Part shown: one piece after another, positions 31,901 to 37,985 of the stretch
Numbering within the stretch: the first letter of the stretch is position 1
Layout of the letters: each line of letters opens with the position of its first letter
Source: Haemonchus contortus
Taxonomy: Eukaryota > Nematoda > Chromadorea > Rhabditida > Trichostrongylidae
Reading direction: 5' to 3'
Length of the DNA stretch: 64,000 nt
Assembly: GCA_000469685.2 (NCBI GenBank)
Contig: LS997562.1
Coordinates: forward strand, 62,001-126,000
Notes under the pieces: model-generated
Told to the model about the DNA's origin: nothing
Seen by the model: the letters and a program-made list of their open reading frames with translations, nothing else
Databases searched by the model: none
Translations under genes and position numbers: made by a program

Positions 31901-32626
31901 GTCGTCAAATGCACTACCAATCATTCACTCTAAATCCGTTCACTATGAAGTTCTTTATGAAGGATGCAACCCTTTCATCCGCGAATACTTATGAACTAGA
32001 ACTGTTTTTATGAGCGAAGCTTAAATTGACTCAATGCAAGCAACCATTAGAGACGAAATACGTATCCCACAGATAACATTTGTGTTCAGCGAGGTAAATA
32101 GTCGCAAGAGCTCATTATAAGACAGATTGACCACTGGTAAAAAAATGTTAAAACCCCAGTCCATCTCTCAAAAATGGGTCGAAAAGAAAAAAAAATAGAG
32201 CAAAAAGTAGCATTCAGATGATCCCGATTTTATCTGTGAAAAGGACTTTTATTTTGAAATTGATAGTAGCAAAAAAAGCAAATTGCCACAGATAAGGATT
32301 TTACAAGCTGAATGGTCCATTTTATTGTCTACCAGTGCTAAAAATGAGGCGAATGCGAAAGCTCAGTGAATTCCCATATTAGATGAAAGTTTGGAGTGTC
32401 CTTCTGTGTATCCTTCAAGGTTAAGTATCTTTGTTACAAAACTTTCCAAAATAAATACGGGAATCCAGAAAAATCGCAAGCAGAAACTCACGGTTTTGAG
32501 CCGCTCCGTGAGTGCTGATTTGTTCCCGATTTTCGAAAGACCACGCTTGTCCAGTTCATCTCTCAAATCAACCACTCGTAATGAAGAAATTGGTACACCA
32601 TTTATTAAAGGATCCTCTCCTGACAT
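7193..32626 (-). CDS. acin-1: Acinus homologue (ASAP / exon-junction complex protein), 15 exons, ~735 aa
   Basis: Reading the minus strand, coding exons are 32492-32626, 29527-29637, 29345-29423, 26971-27050, 26474-26850, 26276-26389, 26138-26202, 21740-21876, 19088-19212, 18873-19014 (alternative 19035), 10534-10641, 10026-10169, 9796-9963, 7947-8267 and 7193-7294. They sum to 2208 nt with all phases compatible. Residues ~8-44 form a SAP domain ([17 protein letters not shown]). Residues ~413-487 form an RRM split over two exons ([45 protein letters not shown]). Residues ~545-670 are Arg/Glu/Asp-rich, and ~675-702 carry the RSB motif ([19 protein letters not shown]) that binds RNPS1 and SAP18. 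Acinus is a nuclear RNA-binding scaffold of the ASAP complex, linked to splicing and chromatin condensation. A TTTTTTCCAG about 33 nt before the ATG could accept a spliced leader. Introns range from about 52 bp to 8.2 kb and are full of transposons. Extra or alternative exons in the large introns cannot be excluded. Confidence 0.9.
7947..8267 (-). CDS. acin-1: acin-1 exon 14 (RD repeats and RSB motif)
   Basis: 107 codons. Starts with basic sequence, then an alternating [10 protein letters not shown] segment, then the RSB motif ([20 protein letters not shown]) that in Acinus binds RNPS1 and SAP18. Donor GAG|GTTAGG, phase 0. Confidence 0.88.
8412..9675 (-). mobile_element. Mariner-family DNA transposon, defective (copy 2, in acin-1 intron 13)
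   Basis: Ends CAGGGTGGGCCAAAATTATG and complementary ...ATAATTTTGGCCCACCCTG, with TA at 8410-8411 and 9676-9677. Length 1264 bp, almost the same as copy 1. Transposase pieces read on the minus strand: an N-terminal HTH-like piece ([19 protein letters not shown]) near 9420-9360 and [13 protein letters not shown] near 8740-8690, the last catalytic-Asp block. Same family as copy 1 by its ends and coding remnants. Confidence 0.78.
8600..9484 (-). pseudogene. Mariner transposase relic (copy 2)
   Basis: Fragments of a DD34D-type transposase with several frameshifts and stops, including [15 protein letters not shown], which corresponds to the conserved SPDLNPMD motif. Confidence 0.65.
9796..9963 (-). 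CDS. acin-1: acin-1 exon 13 (Glu/Arg/Lys-rich)
   Basis: 56 codons of charged repeat ([19 protein letters not shown]...), aligned with the [20 protein letters not shown] region of vertebrate Acinus. Donor TCT|GTAAGT, phase 0. The ATCAG acceptor is not the usual TTTTCAG. Confidence 0.82.
10026..10169 (-). CDS. acin-1: acin-1 exon 12
   Basis: Acceptor GCATTTCAG; 48 codons of Ser/Ala- then Arg-rich linker ([31 protein letters not shown]). Donor ACG|GTACGT, phase 0. Confidence 0.8.
10534..10641 (-). CDS. acin-1: acin-1 exon 11 (RRM, second half)
   Basis: Acceptor CCGATTTTAG; 36 codons with [20 protein letters not shown] and [10 protein letters not shown], matching alpha2-beta4 of the Acinus RRM (ALHGVKWPQSNPKFL in vertebrates). 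Separated from the first half by an 8.2-kb intron. Confidence 0.88.
10642..11059. other. acin-1 intron 10, 3' part
   Basis: AT-rich intron sequence. No repeat or coding segment recognised. Confidence 0.3.
11060..11940 (-). mobile_element. RTE retrotransposon fragment, old
   Basis: Aligns along its length with 22240-23170 of the intact RTE (C-terminal RT to 3' part of the ORF). Readable pieces include [19 protein letters not shown], matching [17 protein letters not shown] of the intact copy. Many indels and stops; clearly dead. The right side is cut by the GT-repeat element that starts near 11945. Confidence 0.75.
11945..12175 (+). repeat. (GT)n plus 145-bp repeat unit (family B), short copy
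   Basis: ATTCGCTGAATGTGTCTGT leads into a (GT)n run (11970-12003), then 'GACCGCAAATTCATAACTCC' and about 1.2 units of a ~145-bp repeat (GTGGACCTAGAAAGGCCAAA, ... GGTGGTAGGACCGGATTCCA). The same layout occurs at 56030-56640 and inverted at 16440-16830. Confidence 0.7.
12184..12590. repeat. Family A element, truncated, uninterrupted copy
   Basis: Starts AAGGCACCGATCACGATAA and is collinear with 21927-22119 joined to 25510-25720. It shows the state of that locus without the RTE insertion: ACGAGTGTCGAGACAACACA at about 12357 corresponds to the insertion site. Confidence 0.65.
12745..13200 (+). pseudogene. Mariner transposase fragment (different subfamily)
   Basis: Encodes [16 protein letters not shown]...[17 protein letters not shown], which matches the N-terminal helix-turn-helix domain of mariner/SETMAR-type transposases (ASEAARNI...RTV..WF..F..GD.SL). 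A stop follows at about 12915. No terminal repeats found. Confidence 0.6.
13441..13491. repeat. (TA)n microsatellite
   Basis: About 25 TA units. A second TA tract at about 13950-13982 adjoins the Tc1-like element. Confidence 0.9.
13993..15551 (+). mobile_element. Tc1-like transposon with perfect inverted ends
   Basis: The left end begins CAGTAGCGGTCAAAAGTATT and its first 30 bp are exactly complementary to the right end (15522-15551). TA flanks both sides (13991-13992 and 15552-15553). The element landed inside a TA/TATACATACATACC-rich microsatellite, and this flanking motif appears on both sides. It encodes one transposase ORF. At 1559 bp this is a near-complete, relatively young copy. Confidence 0.92.
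14306..15277 (+). CDS. Tc1-like DD34E transposase (N-terminus frameshifted)
   Basis: Cut-and-paste transposase that binds the inverted ends and integrates at TA. The N-terminus has paired HTH DNA-binding motifs ([26 protein letters not shown] hook). The catalytic core shows [11 protein letters not shown] (Asp), [10 protein letters not shown] (Asp) and [14 protein letters not shown] (Glu), with Asp and Glu separated by 34 residues, the Tc1 signature. Coordinates begin at the first ATG in this frame. An upstream ATG at 14254 begins MVKKAKTSE, typical of Tc1-family N-termini, but it lies in another frame. A five-A run at 14290-14294 sits between the two frames, so a single extra base there explains the break. 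Either the copy is freshly inactivated or this is a homopolymer sequencing error. Confidence 0.88.
   Translation: MREAGMRGATIARILKIPARTVSSILARFRERNTVSNAPRTGRPRSTSARQDKRIVRLSKADHTLTSVDIAAEINASDGTNISRRTVARRLNAAGLIGRRPAKKPLISPKNRKARVEFARRHQHWTSNEWSKVLFTDESKFNLFGSDGIKYVRRPSGERYNPRYTKPTVKHGAGSVMVYGAFSFHGMGPILRIEGTMTGQSYANMVIEKILPWAEDNMPAGWVLQQDNDPKHTSRAAKDAFQQKDVRLLDWPSQSPDLNPIEHIWEELERRCTKQRCSNKDQKFALLAKEWSAMPTTVFQRLIGSMPARCAAVIKSRGFPTKY
15552..16032. other. Intronic stretch, no feature recognised
   Basis: Part of acin-1 intron 10 between the Tc1-like element and the family B repeat. I see no supported feature. An 81-codon frame at 15758-16003 has no recognisable domain. Confidence 0.25.
16033..16850 (-). 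repeat. Family B composite repeat, inverted long copy
   Basis: Reverse orientation of the 56030-56900 block. It contains the TATATAAAG-like end with TAGCGAA and (CA)n (16806-16830), then two to three ~145-bp units (about 16440-16800), then a region rich in TATCAGTTCCTGTCACA / CTTATCAGTTCT motifs (about 16045-16330). All three parts occur in the same order at 56 kb, so they travel as one unit. Confidence 0.7.
17340..18290 (+). mobile_element. RTE retrotransposon copy with internal deletion
   Basis: The 5' end matches the intact RTE's leader (GGATCCCAGCCGGT, CCAATACGGCAGCGTTGGGT). The start of the endonuclease frame (MAICTFNAR at 17580) is present. The sequence then jumps near 17670 to the late RT region ([25 protein letters not shown]) and continues to about 18290. 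About 2 kb of endonuclease and RT is missing. The frame is broken. Confidence 0.78.
18455..18848 (-). mobile_element. RTE 5' leader fragment, opposite orientation
   Basis: Matches the intact RTE leader at 25010-25496 (CCAACGCTGTCGTATTGG, CACCTGCGTCC, GAGAGAACCCTCAG). It lies head-on to the previous fragment and ends only about 25 bp from the 5' splice site of acin-1 exon 10 (18872). Confidence 0.7.
18873..19014 (-). CDS. acin-1: acin-1 exon 10 (RRM, first half)
   Basis: Encodes [20 protein letters not shown] and [13 protein letters not shown], closely matching the Acinus RRM (beta1, alpha1, beta2 and beta3). Two acceptors 21 bp apart (exon start 19014 or 19035) are both in frame. Donor CAG|GTATTT, phase 0. 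Confidence 0.88.
19088..19212 (-). CDS. acin-1: acin-1 exon 9 (basic pre-RRM)
   Basis: Acceptor TTTCTTCAG; encodes [19 protein letters not shown] and a KKRKVSPS basic stretch that looks like a nuclear localisation signal. Donor AG|GTACTC, phase 2. Confidence 0.78.
19213..20009. other. acin-1 intron 8, first part: no feature recognised
   Basis: AT-rich intronic sequence without a supported coding or repeat feature. Confidence 0.25.
20010..20200 (-). repeat. Family B repeat fragment with (CA)n
   Basis: ACACACACACACTTTGTGAGCGCC junction followed further on by CCTGTACTCCTGCCAAATTT and AACAGGAGCTATGAATG, the reverse complement of the 145-bp unit. Confidence 0.5.
20670..20875 (-). repeat. Degenerate family B units
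   Basis: Weak copies of the reversed 145-bp unit (GTGTTCTCATGCTGCCGCC, GCGCATGCCCCACCCTGAG, TGAGTGTTCCCGTCCTGCC). Confidence 0.4.
21740..21876 (-). CDS. acin-1: acin-1 exon 8 (acidic)
   Basis: Acceptor AATCATTTAG; 137 nt encoding an acidic stretch ([20 protein letters not shown]). Donor GAG|GTTAGTG, phase 0. Its acceptor lies only about 50 bp from the end of a family A element. Confidence 0.8.
22120..25496 (-). mobile_element. Full-length RTE-type non-LTR retrotransposon
   Basis: 3377 bp, flanked by a 13-bp target duplication GTCGAGGCGATAC (22107-22119 and 25497-25509). It has a ~126-bp 5' leader, a single uninterrupted ORF, and a 3' tail of about two 9-bp units (ACAGGTGAT) that begins inside the stop codon region. 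A single EN-RT ORF with a short repeat tail instead of poly(A) is characteristic of the RTE clade. It is in the same orientation as acin-1, inside intron 7. Confidence 0.93.
22134..25370 (-). CDS. RTE ORF: apurinic endonuclease + reverse transcriptase (1078 aa, intact)
   Basis: Encodes target-primed reverse transcription. The endonuclease spans about residues 135-380: [16 protein letters not shown] (Glu170), VGDFNAKIG (Asp277 and Asn279), [17 protein letters not shown] and the catalytic SDHRL (Asp369-His370). Reverse transcriptase spans about 575-880: [58 protein letters not shown] and LRFADDIVL. The C-terminus carries [23 protein letters not shown] and the [19 protein letters not shown] motif typical of RTE proteins. 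No stop or frameshift, and all catalytic residues I can check are present. The first ATG is at 25370; the first ~130 residues look like translated leader, so translation may begin lower, for example at the MAICTF methionine (~24969). Confidence 0.93.
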   Translation of the reverse strand: MDSLILLCWVDIPSVPRRRSTHTCVESLWVQLVSCPSTRPKACIRVTNKSHWEVSGRRFGAASKNKAPCPTPHVRAWQATRWVFSFTARNSNKNGPHSPEPEGAPNTAALGRTARERLLKSQGQNRLPKRRRTKMAICTFNARTLASEACIEDLMMQARKIKYDVIGLTETRRHRPLHAVFETGEELFLGTCDSRGVGGVGVLVNTHLAMNIDSYESLTTRIGRLRLRRCGSTPALTIFVAYAPTSSYEEEELEAFYMDLERLYREDHTFFKVIVGDFNAKIGPRRTAEELHIGTHGVEWNEQGGRLSEFIMTTHTIHGNSQFQKPSHLRWTWESPGGQFHNEIDHIIFNRRFCLTDVAVVPKFYMGSDHRLLRARFCFSVRGERAMKFRKRSPKTSINWDHFASLASKWEDSVIDNIDDEYNRLVEHLHDSARKAESPQVAKRRLSSKTLELIRQRGIARATGNYQQTSELAKQCREAIKEDLKERRAAVMDEAAEAGRSIRKARRSFANYKTKMTSLRRPDGTVTASRRAMEKVIYDFYSDLFDSHVYLPTHHLRQDEYIAPSVLPSEIRHAIKSMKNCTAPGPDRIKPEHLKSIPQVIIKTLARLFTRYLSECKVPTSWKTSKTVLLYKKGDPDDIGNYRPICLLSVIYKLFTRVILNRIGRILDEGQPCEQAGFRKGFSTIDHIHTLTRLIEVSREYKMPLCLTFIDLKKAFDTVETEAVIEALGNQDVPTQYIRMLRELYDNFTTRISPFYKEVIINVKRGVRQGDTISPKLFSAALENIMRHLEWEDLGVKVDGRYLHHLRFADDIVLITPNIEQAERMLAGFDNACGKIGLRLNLTKTMFMKNGLVPDAPFTLNGKNISECSSYVYLGREVNMMNDLAPELCRRKRAAWGAFKNIEGVVKKTKNIRLRAHLFDTAVLPALTYASETWTLRKQDEHAVSVAQRALERTMLGISLYTQVQKGIRSSELRQRTKIRDAVDHAKKSKIRWAGHVMRYSDDRWTRAVTDWIPRDIKRTPGRPPTRWSDFFMNALNERNVDPRVPGAIHWTTLARNRDEWRRYWRPLEEIDDQRDDR
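26138..26202 (-). CDS. acin-1: acin-1 exon 7
   Basis: Acceptor ACTTTTCAG; basic segment [20 protein letters not shown]. Donor G|GTTGGT, phase 1. It joins exon 8 to give KNKGAPAKP, comparable with the ATKGVPAG region of vertebrate Acinus. Confidence 0.65.
26276..26389 (-). CDS. acin-1: acin-1 exon 6
   Basis: Acceptor TTCACATTTCAG. Acidic segment ([18 protein letters not shown]). I chose donor AT|GTGGGT because it leaves phase 2, the only phase that keeps the following exon open. Confidence 0.65.
26474..26850 (-). CDS. acin-1: acin-1 exon 5 (Ser-rich linker)
   Basis: Acceptor CTGTTCCAG; 377 nt of Ser/Pro/Lys-rich low-complexity linker ([20 protein letters not shown]), then an acidic end. Donor AG|GTTAGT in phase 2. 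The open frame runs through the next 84-bp intron, but the downstream in-frame reading soon meets a stop. Confidence 0.75.
26971..27050 (-). CDS. acin-1: acin-1 exon 4
   Basis: Completes the Glu/Arg helix ([19 protein letters not shown]) in the phase left by exon 3. Donor CGG|GTAAGT, phase 0 end. Confidence 0.8.
27051..28215. other. acin-1 intron 3, first part: no feature recognised
   Basis: AT-rich intronic sequence. No coding segment or repeat that I can support. Confidence 0.25.
28216..28413. mobile_element. Foldback element with GGCTGCTTTCAGA ends (copy 1)
   Basis: 198 bp. Ends GGCTTCTTTCAGA and TCTGAAAGCAGCC, flanked by AGA on both sides (28213-28215, 28414-28416). The inner arms are almost perfectly complementary over about 45 bp (CCGTCCGTCCGTCCGTCCGT, then GCGCGTGCTGCGACGGCGG), leaving a loop with a GTGTTGACAGCGCTGTCAC core. 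No coding capacity. Confidence 0.75.
29345..29423 (-). CDS. acin-1: acin-1 exon 3
   Basis: Acceptor GTGTTCAG. Encodes [20 protein letters not shown], matching the Glu/Arg helix that follows the SAP domain in vertebrate Acinus. Ends in phase 1. Confidence 0.8.
29527..29637 (-). CDS. acin-1: acin-1 exon 2
   Basis: 37 codons, phase 0 at both ends, acceptor GTTTTTAG and donor A|GTAAGT. Polar Asn/Lys/Asp-rich segment ([13 protein letters not shown]...). Another exon between it and exon 1 is possible. Confidence 0.7.
30155..31250 (+). repeat. 1.1-kb dispersed repeat (family E), plus-orientation copy
   Basis: Collinear with the reverse complement of 34550-35695 (shared ATTGTGCTGGGCGCCAGTGG, GGTGTGATTTAAGAAG, GTATTTGATGACTTT). 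It diverges in places. No shared ORF survives between the two copies and no domain was recognised. Confidence 0.6.
31661..31857. mobile_element. Foldback element with GGCTGCTTTCAGA ends (copy 2)
   Basis: 197 bp. Ends GGCTGCTTTCAAA and TCTGAAAGCAGCC, flanked by ACT on both sides (31658-31660, 31858-31860). Inverted arms contain CGTCCGTCCGTC and GCGCGTTGC.TGCGTGC; the core is related to copy 1 (CAACACTGGATCA). Confidence 0.75.
32492..32626 (-). CDS. acin-1: acin-1 exon 1 (SAP domain)
   Basis: ATG at 32626; 45 codons ending ERLKT|GTGAG in phase 0. Carries the whole SAP DNA/RNA-binding motif with the conserved [16 protein letters not shown] pattern, as at the N-terminus of animal Acinus. Confidence 0.88.
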
Positions 32627-32658
32627 TGCCGTAGAGATTGAACCTAGAAAACAGAAGC

Positions 32659-32668
32659 CTGGAAAAAA
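32659..32668 (-). promoter_or_regulatory. Likely spliced-leader trans-splice acceptor of acin-1
   Basis: TTTTTTCCAG on the minus strand about 33 nt upstream of the acin-1 ATG. A second AG is nearer the ATG. Trans-splicing is inferred from the motif and position only. Confidence 0.4.
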
Positions 32669-32699
32669 GAGGTCAAAGTAAGCTGAATATATGTATGTG

Positions 32700-33880
32700 T
32701 GCATGAAAAGTGAACGTTATTTATTCATCGAAATAAGGCGAAGAACCAAAGAAGCAAAGAGAGAAGAAGTTGGCATGGGGAAATGCAGACGAACAACAAA
32801 AAAGTACTCCCAAAGGAAATATGGTAATAAAACAAACATTTGAGAAGACATCAGACTTGAACATTTAACATCAGGCAAATTCAAATTTGCTCAGCAATTG
32901 ATTTGTGAAAATGTTAACAGTTCAGCAATTTTTCATCTATCCTGGAATTTGCCCTGATTCCGCCAAAGCTTAAAATGAAATAAGATGCCAAATGATAACA
33001 ACAGTAGTTTCGCCTTCGATAACTGCGGCAAAAAAACCTATGTTAAACCCAAACCTATGTTAAAAAACCTATGGCAACCTATGCTTTGAATCTCAACAAA
33101 CTGTCGGGAAAATTAGCTAATATCAATCCCGGCAAATGCAATAACAAGAATAAGTAGCGAAAAACTTAATCAAATAAATCCAAATAACAATAATATACTA
33201 CCAATATCTAGTTGAAATGAGAAGGTTGACAGGATTTTTGAGCACTATGTTCTGCACCTTTAAAAGAAGTTAAAATGCAAAGAAAGTACCACTCACTGAG
33301 CCCTAAGCAAATGCAATGACTTGAAAGAACAAACATAACATCTTGTAATAACTACTGCAAATGAAACACACTTCGAGAAAGTGAAAAAACATTTCTTCGG
33401 AAAACAACGCAAGTAACTCACGAAAGAAGACGCCGTAATGCCGAGGAAAACGCCGATGAAACGCATCGCGCGACAGCTCGCGCACCGTGCACGCGACGTC
33501 GCGCCCCGGATGGCGAGGTATTCATGTCTTTCTGCGAAACGTGGAGGAAACGAGTCCACATGTATTCTATTCAGAATTATTATTGCGCTGGAAGAATTAC
33601 CTAAGCCGAAAATGTAATGGCGAGGAGTGGGATGGAAAGTTTGGGCGTATTCATAGTAGGTACGTTTTTACGCAGACTAGTCCGTTTCTACAGAGCAGAT
33701 TAGACCGTTATGCATCTGACGAAGTGGATTTAAACTTCGCTTGAATGTGTTACACAGTAGCCTGGTTCTCAGCAGCCCGGGTGAAGCCCACGAGGATGCG
33801 TGGTGGGGTACCAAGGGGTTACTGTGTCGCACATTCACGGTACGTTAAAATCCCCTAATCTTCCAGAGTTTACCCATGTG
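32700..33880. other. acin-1 upstream region, candidate promoter
   Basis: AT-rich up to about 33400, then a CpG-rich block at about 33430-33530 (GACGCCGTAATGCCGAGG, GCGCGACAGCTCGCGC, GCGACGTCGCGCC) roughly 850 bp upstream of the acin-1 start. No coding exon is supported. Promoter function is inferred only from base composition and position. Confidence 0.3.
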
Positions 33881-34007
33881 CCTTCCGTGCGTGCGTCCGA
33901 CCGACGGTGGCGCTGGCTATGCGGACAACACTGGACGCCGGTGGATCATGCACCAGTGTTGTCAACAATAAATAGTGTTGCCATCGGTTGGACGCCTGTA
34001 CGGAAGG
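33881..34007. mobile_element. Small foldback element, related core
   Basis: Inverted arms CCTTCCGTGCGTGCGTCCG and the near-complement ending GGACGCC...CGGAAGG enclose a core (GTGTTGTC / GACAACAC) like that of the GGCTGC foldback family. The ends differ from that family. Confidence 0.5.
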
Positions 34008-34549
34008 ATACCGGTGAGGAACGCATCAAAAAATATAGGGCCGCATGCATAACGCCCAGGGTAGGAAGGGGAGAGTCTTCCCGAAGAAATCTTTGTTTTG
34101 CCGTGGGTCAGATAAGGGACGCCGGAGCGCAGTATTTTACGCCTCCTAGACAGTGTCAAATTGATACCCGGAGTTGTGTTTTTCGATTAGATGAACCGGT
34201 ATTTGGAGAGTGCGCAAACTTCTTTCGAGAGAAAGCACTCTAACAAGGTGTAGGAGAACTTCTTCCCGAACTTCACCCCGCAAGGAAGTAGCAAAATGTT
34301 AGTATGTGCTACGAAATGCATATTGAGGGTTGTAGAAACTTAGGAACGCGCATCCAGTTATCGCGCACCTATTACAAAGTGACCTGCGAACGTTCAAATG
34401 TTGTGATACTGCTTCCATACCTTTATTAGTTTTGTAAAAAATAAATACATGAAGAGAACAGTAAGAAAGTGAAGCGTTTAGAGAAAAATGCCACAAATAA
34501 ATCAAATTTATATAAAAAATGTCAGATGAATTGGTGATATTGTGTTGAG

Positions 34550-35695
34550 AAGTTTGTAAAAAGTCATCAAATACCGTTTGGCGGGAGAGTTGGCCTAGCT
34601 CACCATTTTAACAGAGCTTTCCTTTAAGACCAACTTCAGCCCTATGAGGAGAGGTCATTAGAACCAATCCATTTTATAGTATTCAATGGATAAGTACCAC
34701 TTCCCCCTTTTCTCAGCGTTTACACTTCTCCGAAATACTCCTCGTCTCAGAAACTTCATAACGCGAGCTGCTGCACATACACAATCTTCCTCAATACATC
34801 TACCTAGCACTGCAACCCTCAGTCTACGATGCTTCACATCTAATATTTATTCCTCGTCACTAGCTCTGATACACATTTAGTCGATATACCACTCACCAAG
34901 TCAGTCGCAATGAAGCATCTTAGTCCGATGAGTTATTTCTCACTATTTTGATCAGTGATATATAACCTCTTCTTCGACAACAAGCCTTTTCTCTGAACGC
35001 TGGACTCCCCTACTGTTACCATCATCATACATATCCAACTATACACCTTTCACTCGCCTCTGAAAGATGTGGACAGCATGATGGGCATCGAGTTTCCACA
35101 CATAGGCGAGAAGTGATTCTTCCACGCACACCCTTTTTTGAGGGAGGGTTCCTATAACAAATGAAGAGAAAATGTGTACGGAGAAGGTATATGGTTACAA
35201 CTATAACACTTGATGGCACCCAATCTAGGACAAAGGTTGAGAACTAAGCGCAAAACTGAAAAATAAAATCAGTAAATGCTACAACATAACATAGCGTCAT
35301 GTCGTCACCACTTACCAGCTGTACAAAGAACAAGATGTAATAGGATATGAAATATTATACTAATCAGTCGAATAAGTTCTCACAAGTTGCTGACAAAAAT
35401 AACTCCGGTTTCCTTCTTAAATCACACCAGGGTCAGGATGCAAAATTGCTCACGATAACTGGTGTAAGTTCAGAAAGGAAAACCTGCTTATTTAAAACCT
35501 TAGCTGCTCCTCAATAACGATTGCAGCAATATAAATAAATTGGTAGTTGGTCGCAGGTAGAATGAAATCAGAGCAATACTTGACGAATTCGGCAGTAGAA
35601 ATCAGAGGAATGGCGCTCAGACGAATAATGTAGTGAATAGCGGGGTAGCGGTTTACACGACCACTGGCGCCCCAGCACAATTTTAGGGATAGATT
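34550..35695 (-). repeat. 1.1-kb dispersed repeat (family E), minus-orientation copy
   Basis: Inverted relative of 30155-31250. It abuts the LTR retrotransposon at 35727 and, with its partner, brackets acin-1 exon 1. Confidence 0.6.
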
Positions 35696-35726
35696 CATTC
35701 CCCGCCGTGTGTAGGGAGGCCTCCCT

Positions 35727-36117
35727 TGTTACGGATGTTACGATTGGTCGTGTTACGGACGTTACGGTAGGTCGCCTCTGACCTACTCCCTCATTTGGCG
35801 GGAATCCTCACCTAGGGCGGGATCTCCCTCCTGTAAATGGCCCCCATTTGTGGTTACCACTTAGTTAACTAATCATTTAGTTAGGGAGTTAGTCTCCCTC
35901 TCGCTATTTTTCCTCCCTTTTCGTGCTCGTTTTCTTTTTCTTGATTTAATAAACTCTTGTTTCCTCGCTCTTTTTCCTGCCCTCCAGGGAAACCGTATAA
36001 TTCAGTGATTAATTCCCCGTGAGTCGGAAACTACTAGCAGTTTCCGGCTTACTCCCTGCCTGGTTCCGAGCTCGCTCGTTGATTTCGGGCACGTGAAGTG
36101 GGGAAGTGAACGCTACT
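35727..36117 (+). repeat. 5' LTR
   Basis: Starts TGTTACGGATGTTACG. Contains an AATAAA (35948-35953) in the expected R region. At the TATA position it reads TGTAAATG (35832-35839), where the 3' LTR has TATAAATA, so its promoter is probably weakened. Confidence 0.85.
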
Positions 36118-36179
36118 TGGGGGCCAAGCCAACTTGGAGCTAGAGGTGAGGGGTGGTCCCAGGAGACTTACCGAACTCC

Positions 36180-36715
36180 GACTGGTCTAACAGTCGTGAT
36201 CTTCGGTCTAGTAGTACTGTCGGACTCCGGTGGTACAAGCCGTGACTTCGACATTGTACCTTGGAGGAAGAAAGCCGATTGATAGATCGAGCTCCGACGT
36301 AGAGTCGTGACCCTCGATCGAGTGAGGAAGCTAGTCGAACTCCGGTGGAATAAGCCGTGACTTCGATATTGTACCTTGGAGAAGGAAAGCTGAATGATAG
36401 ATCGAGCTCAGACATGCAGTCGTGACACTCGATCGAGTGAAGAAGCTGGTCGAACTCCGGTGGTATAAGCCGTGGCTTCGACGGTATATCAAGTGGAACC
36501 AAGTCGATTGATAGCGACAAGATGGAACTACGATTTACGGTAGTGACTTTCGATTGCGTCAGAAAACTTCACGCCGTGAAGTCGACTGGTGCCTGGTAAA
36601 TTGGAAACAAGTGTCAGGTGGTACAGGAGTAGAACCCGACTAAATCGTGAAGTCGTCATCCCAGATCGAGAAAAGGTTGGGGTCGAACTCCGGTCGTGCG
36701 AGACGTGACCTCGAC
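36180..36715 (+). repeat. 115-bp tandem repeats in the retrotransposon leader
   Basis: ACTCCGGTGG recurs at 36224, 36339 and 36454 (115-bp spacing), with a weaker fourth copy near 36687. Each unit carries the ATAAGCCGTGACTTCGA and ATAGATCGAGCTC motifs. They lie between the primer-binding-like site and gag. Confidence 0.75.
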
Positions 36716-36989
36716 TTCGAATTACTGATCAGTATCCAAGCAATCAGTGTACTCTGATTCTCTCAGTGTTAAGACTCACTACCTTCCCGGTTGTCCACTT
36801 TTTTTGTTTATTCATCGAGCTCCGCTGTGCCAGTGACAGAGATTTTCGATATATTGAGACCGCAATTGTTCCGTCGAGAACTGTGCCGTTATAGAAGCTA
36901 GTCTCTGCATATGCGATTTATTTTCCAGAGGTAGTATGGCGCATCTCAATGAGGAAGAACTCCCTCGATCCCCGGTCGAGGATGATTAG

Positions 36990-37307
36990 ATGTTCGATGA
37001 AAGTGTAGGTGACATTTTCTTGAACAATTTTGAAAGGCTGTCAAATAAGCTGCTAAGCCATGTAACCGCTATTGGTGTCACGAGCGATAATGAGTTGGCA
37101 AGATCGATGTGTACCGATGATCTCAGACTTGAGAGCGTGATGGCGTCAGTAAGCGAGCAAGTTGCATTGGTTAAAGAAATCGAGAAGGCAACACTCGCTG
37201 AGATAGGCAAGTTGAGTAGGCCTAAGGTAGTGGAACGCGTTTTCGAGCTTCTAATGGAATGCAATATTACCAGTGTAAGCCAGCTGCAGGAGCACATGAG
37301 TGACTAA
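36990..37307 (+). CDS. Retrotransposon Gag fragment 1
   Basis: About 105 codons, predicted helical (FLNNFERLSNKLLSHVTAIG), no named domain. Position after the leader and before the CCHC region indicates Gag. The likely start ATG at 36936 is followed by a stop at 36987-36989, so the frame is broken. Confidence 0.5.
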   Translation: MFDESVGDIFLNNFERLSNKLLSHVTAIGVTSDNELARSMCTDDLRLESVMASVSEQVALVKEIEKATLAEIGKLSRPKVVERVFELLMECNITSVSQLQEHMSD

Positions 37308-37985
37308 TGTGATGGAAGAGGTGTGCGGAACCCTACACTGTCAGAATTCAGAAGTGATCATGAGAATTAGGGGATTGGCTGCTGCTTTCAGTGTAGAAAA
37401 AAAGACATCCGATGAGCTTCGACAACAAGTAATCCAAAAGGATGTACAGGTCGAGCAGCTGCGCCAGGAGGTGGAATAATTGGGACAGCAAAGAAAGGCG
37501 ATGGCCCTCAAATGGCCCTCAAAGGAGATTCGAGCCCCGGCACAGCTCAAAGTCAGCCTGAGTCACTAAGACAGAATGGTACGATAGAATTACTTAAGCC
37601 CAAATGACCATTTGTTACAGAGGCGTGCCTCAAGGACCTGGACACCATCGCACCGGCCGTACTCCGAGAGTATGCCGAGAGAAGGCTGCGGGACATGTCA
37701 AGGAATGGCACGATCGTCGGCCACAGGTAAGACCTCCGAGTTTTGTTTCAAAAGATTCATAAGCTCTTTTGACATGAAGTATCCCAGAGAGCATCGGAAA
37801 GACTCTAGTAGAGTACAACTGTTTCAAAGTTTCCTAGAAAAAATGCACTAACAATATTCGAAACACTGCCAAGAGAGGTACGTGAGGGTACATATGATGA
37901 AGTGATTGAGGCTATGAAGGCTAGGATGCTCATAGACGGGAATAGTCAACGTGTGTAAGCCTTATCTGACCTGCGCCTCTTAGCC

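Noticed and set aside
33293..33744. Frames on both strands near the CpG-rich block as exons of a gene upstream of acin-1
   Set aside because: No recognisable domain or consistent splice sites; GC-rich composition alone keeps frames open.
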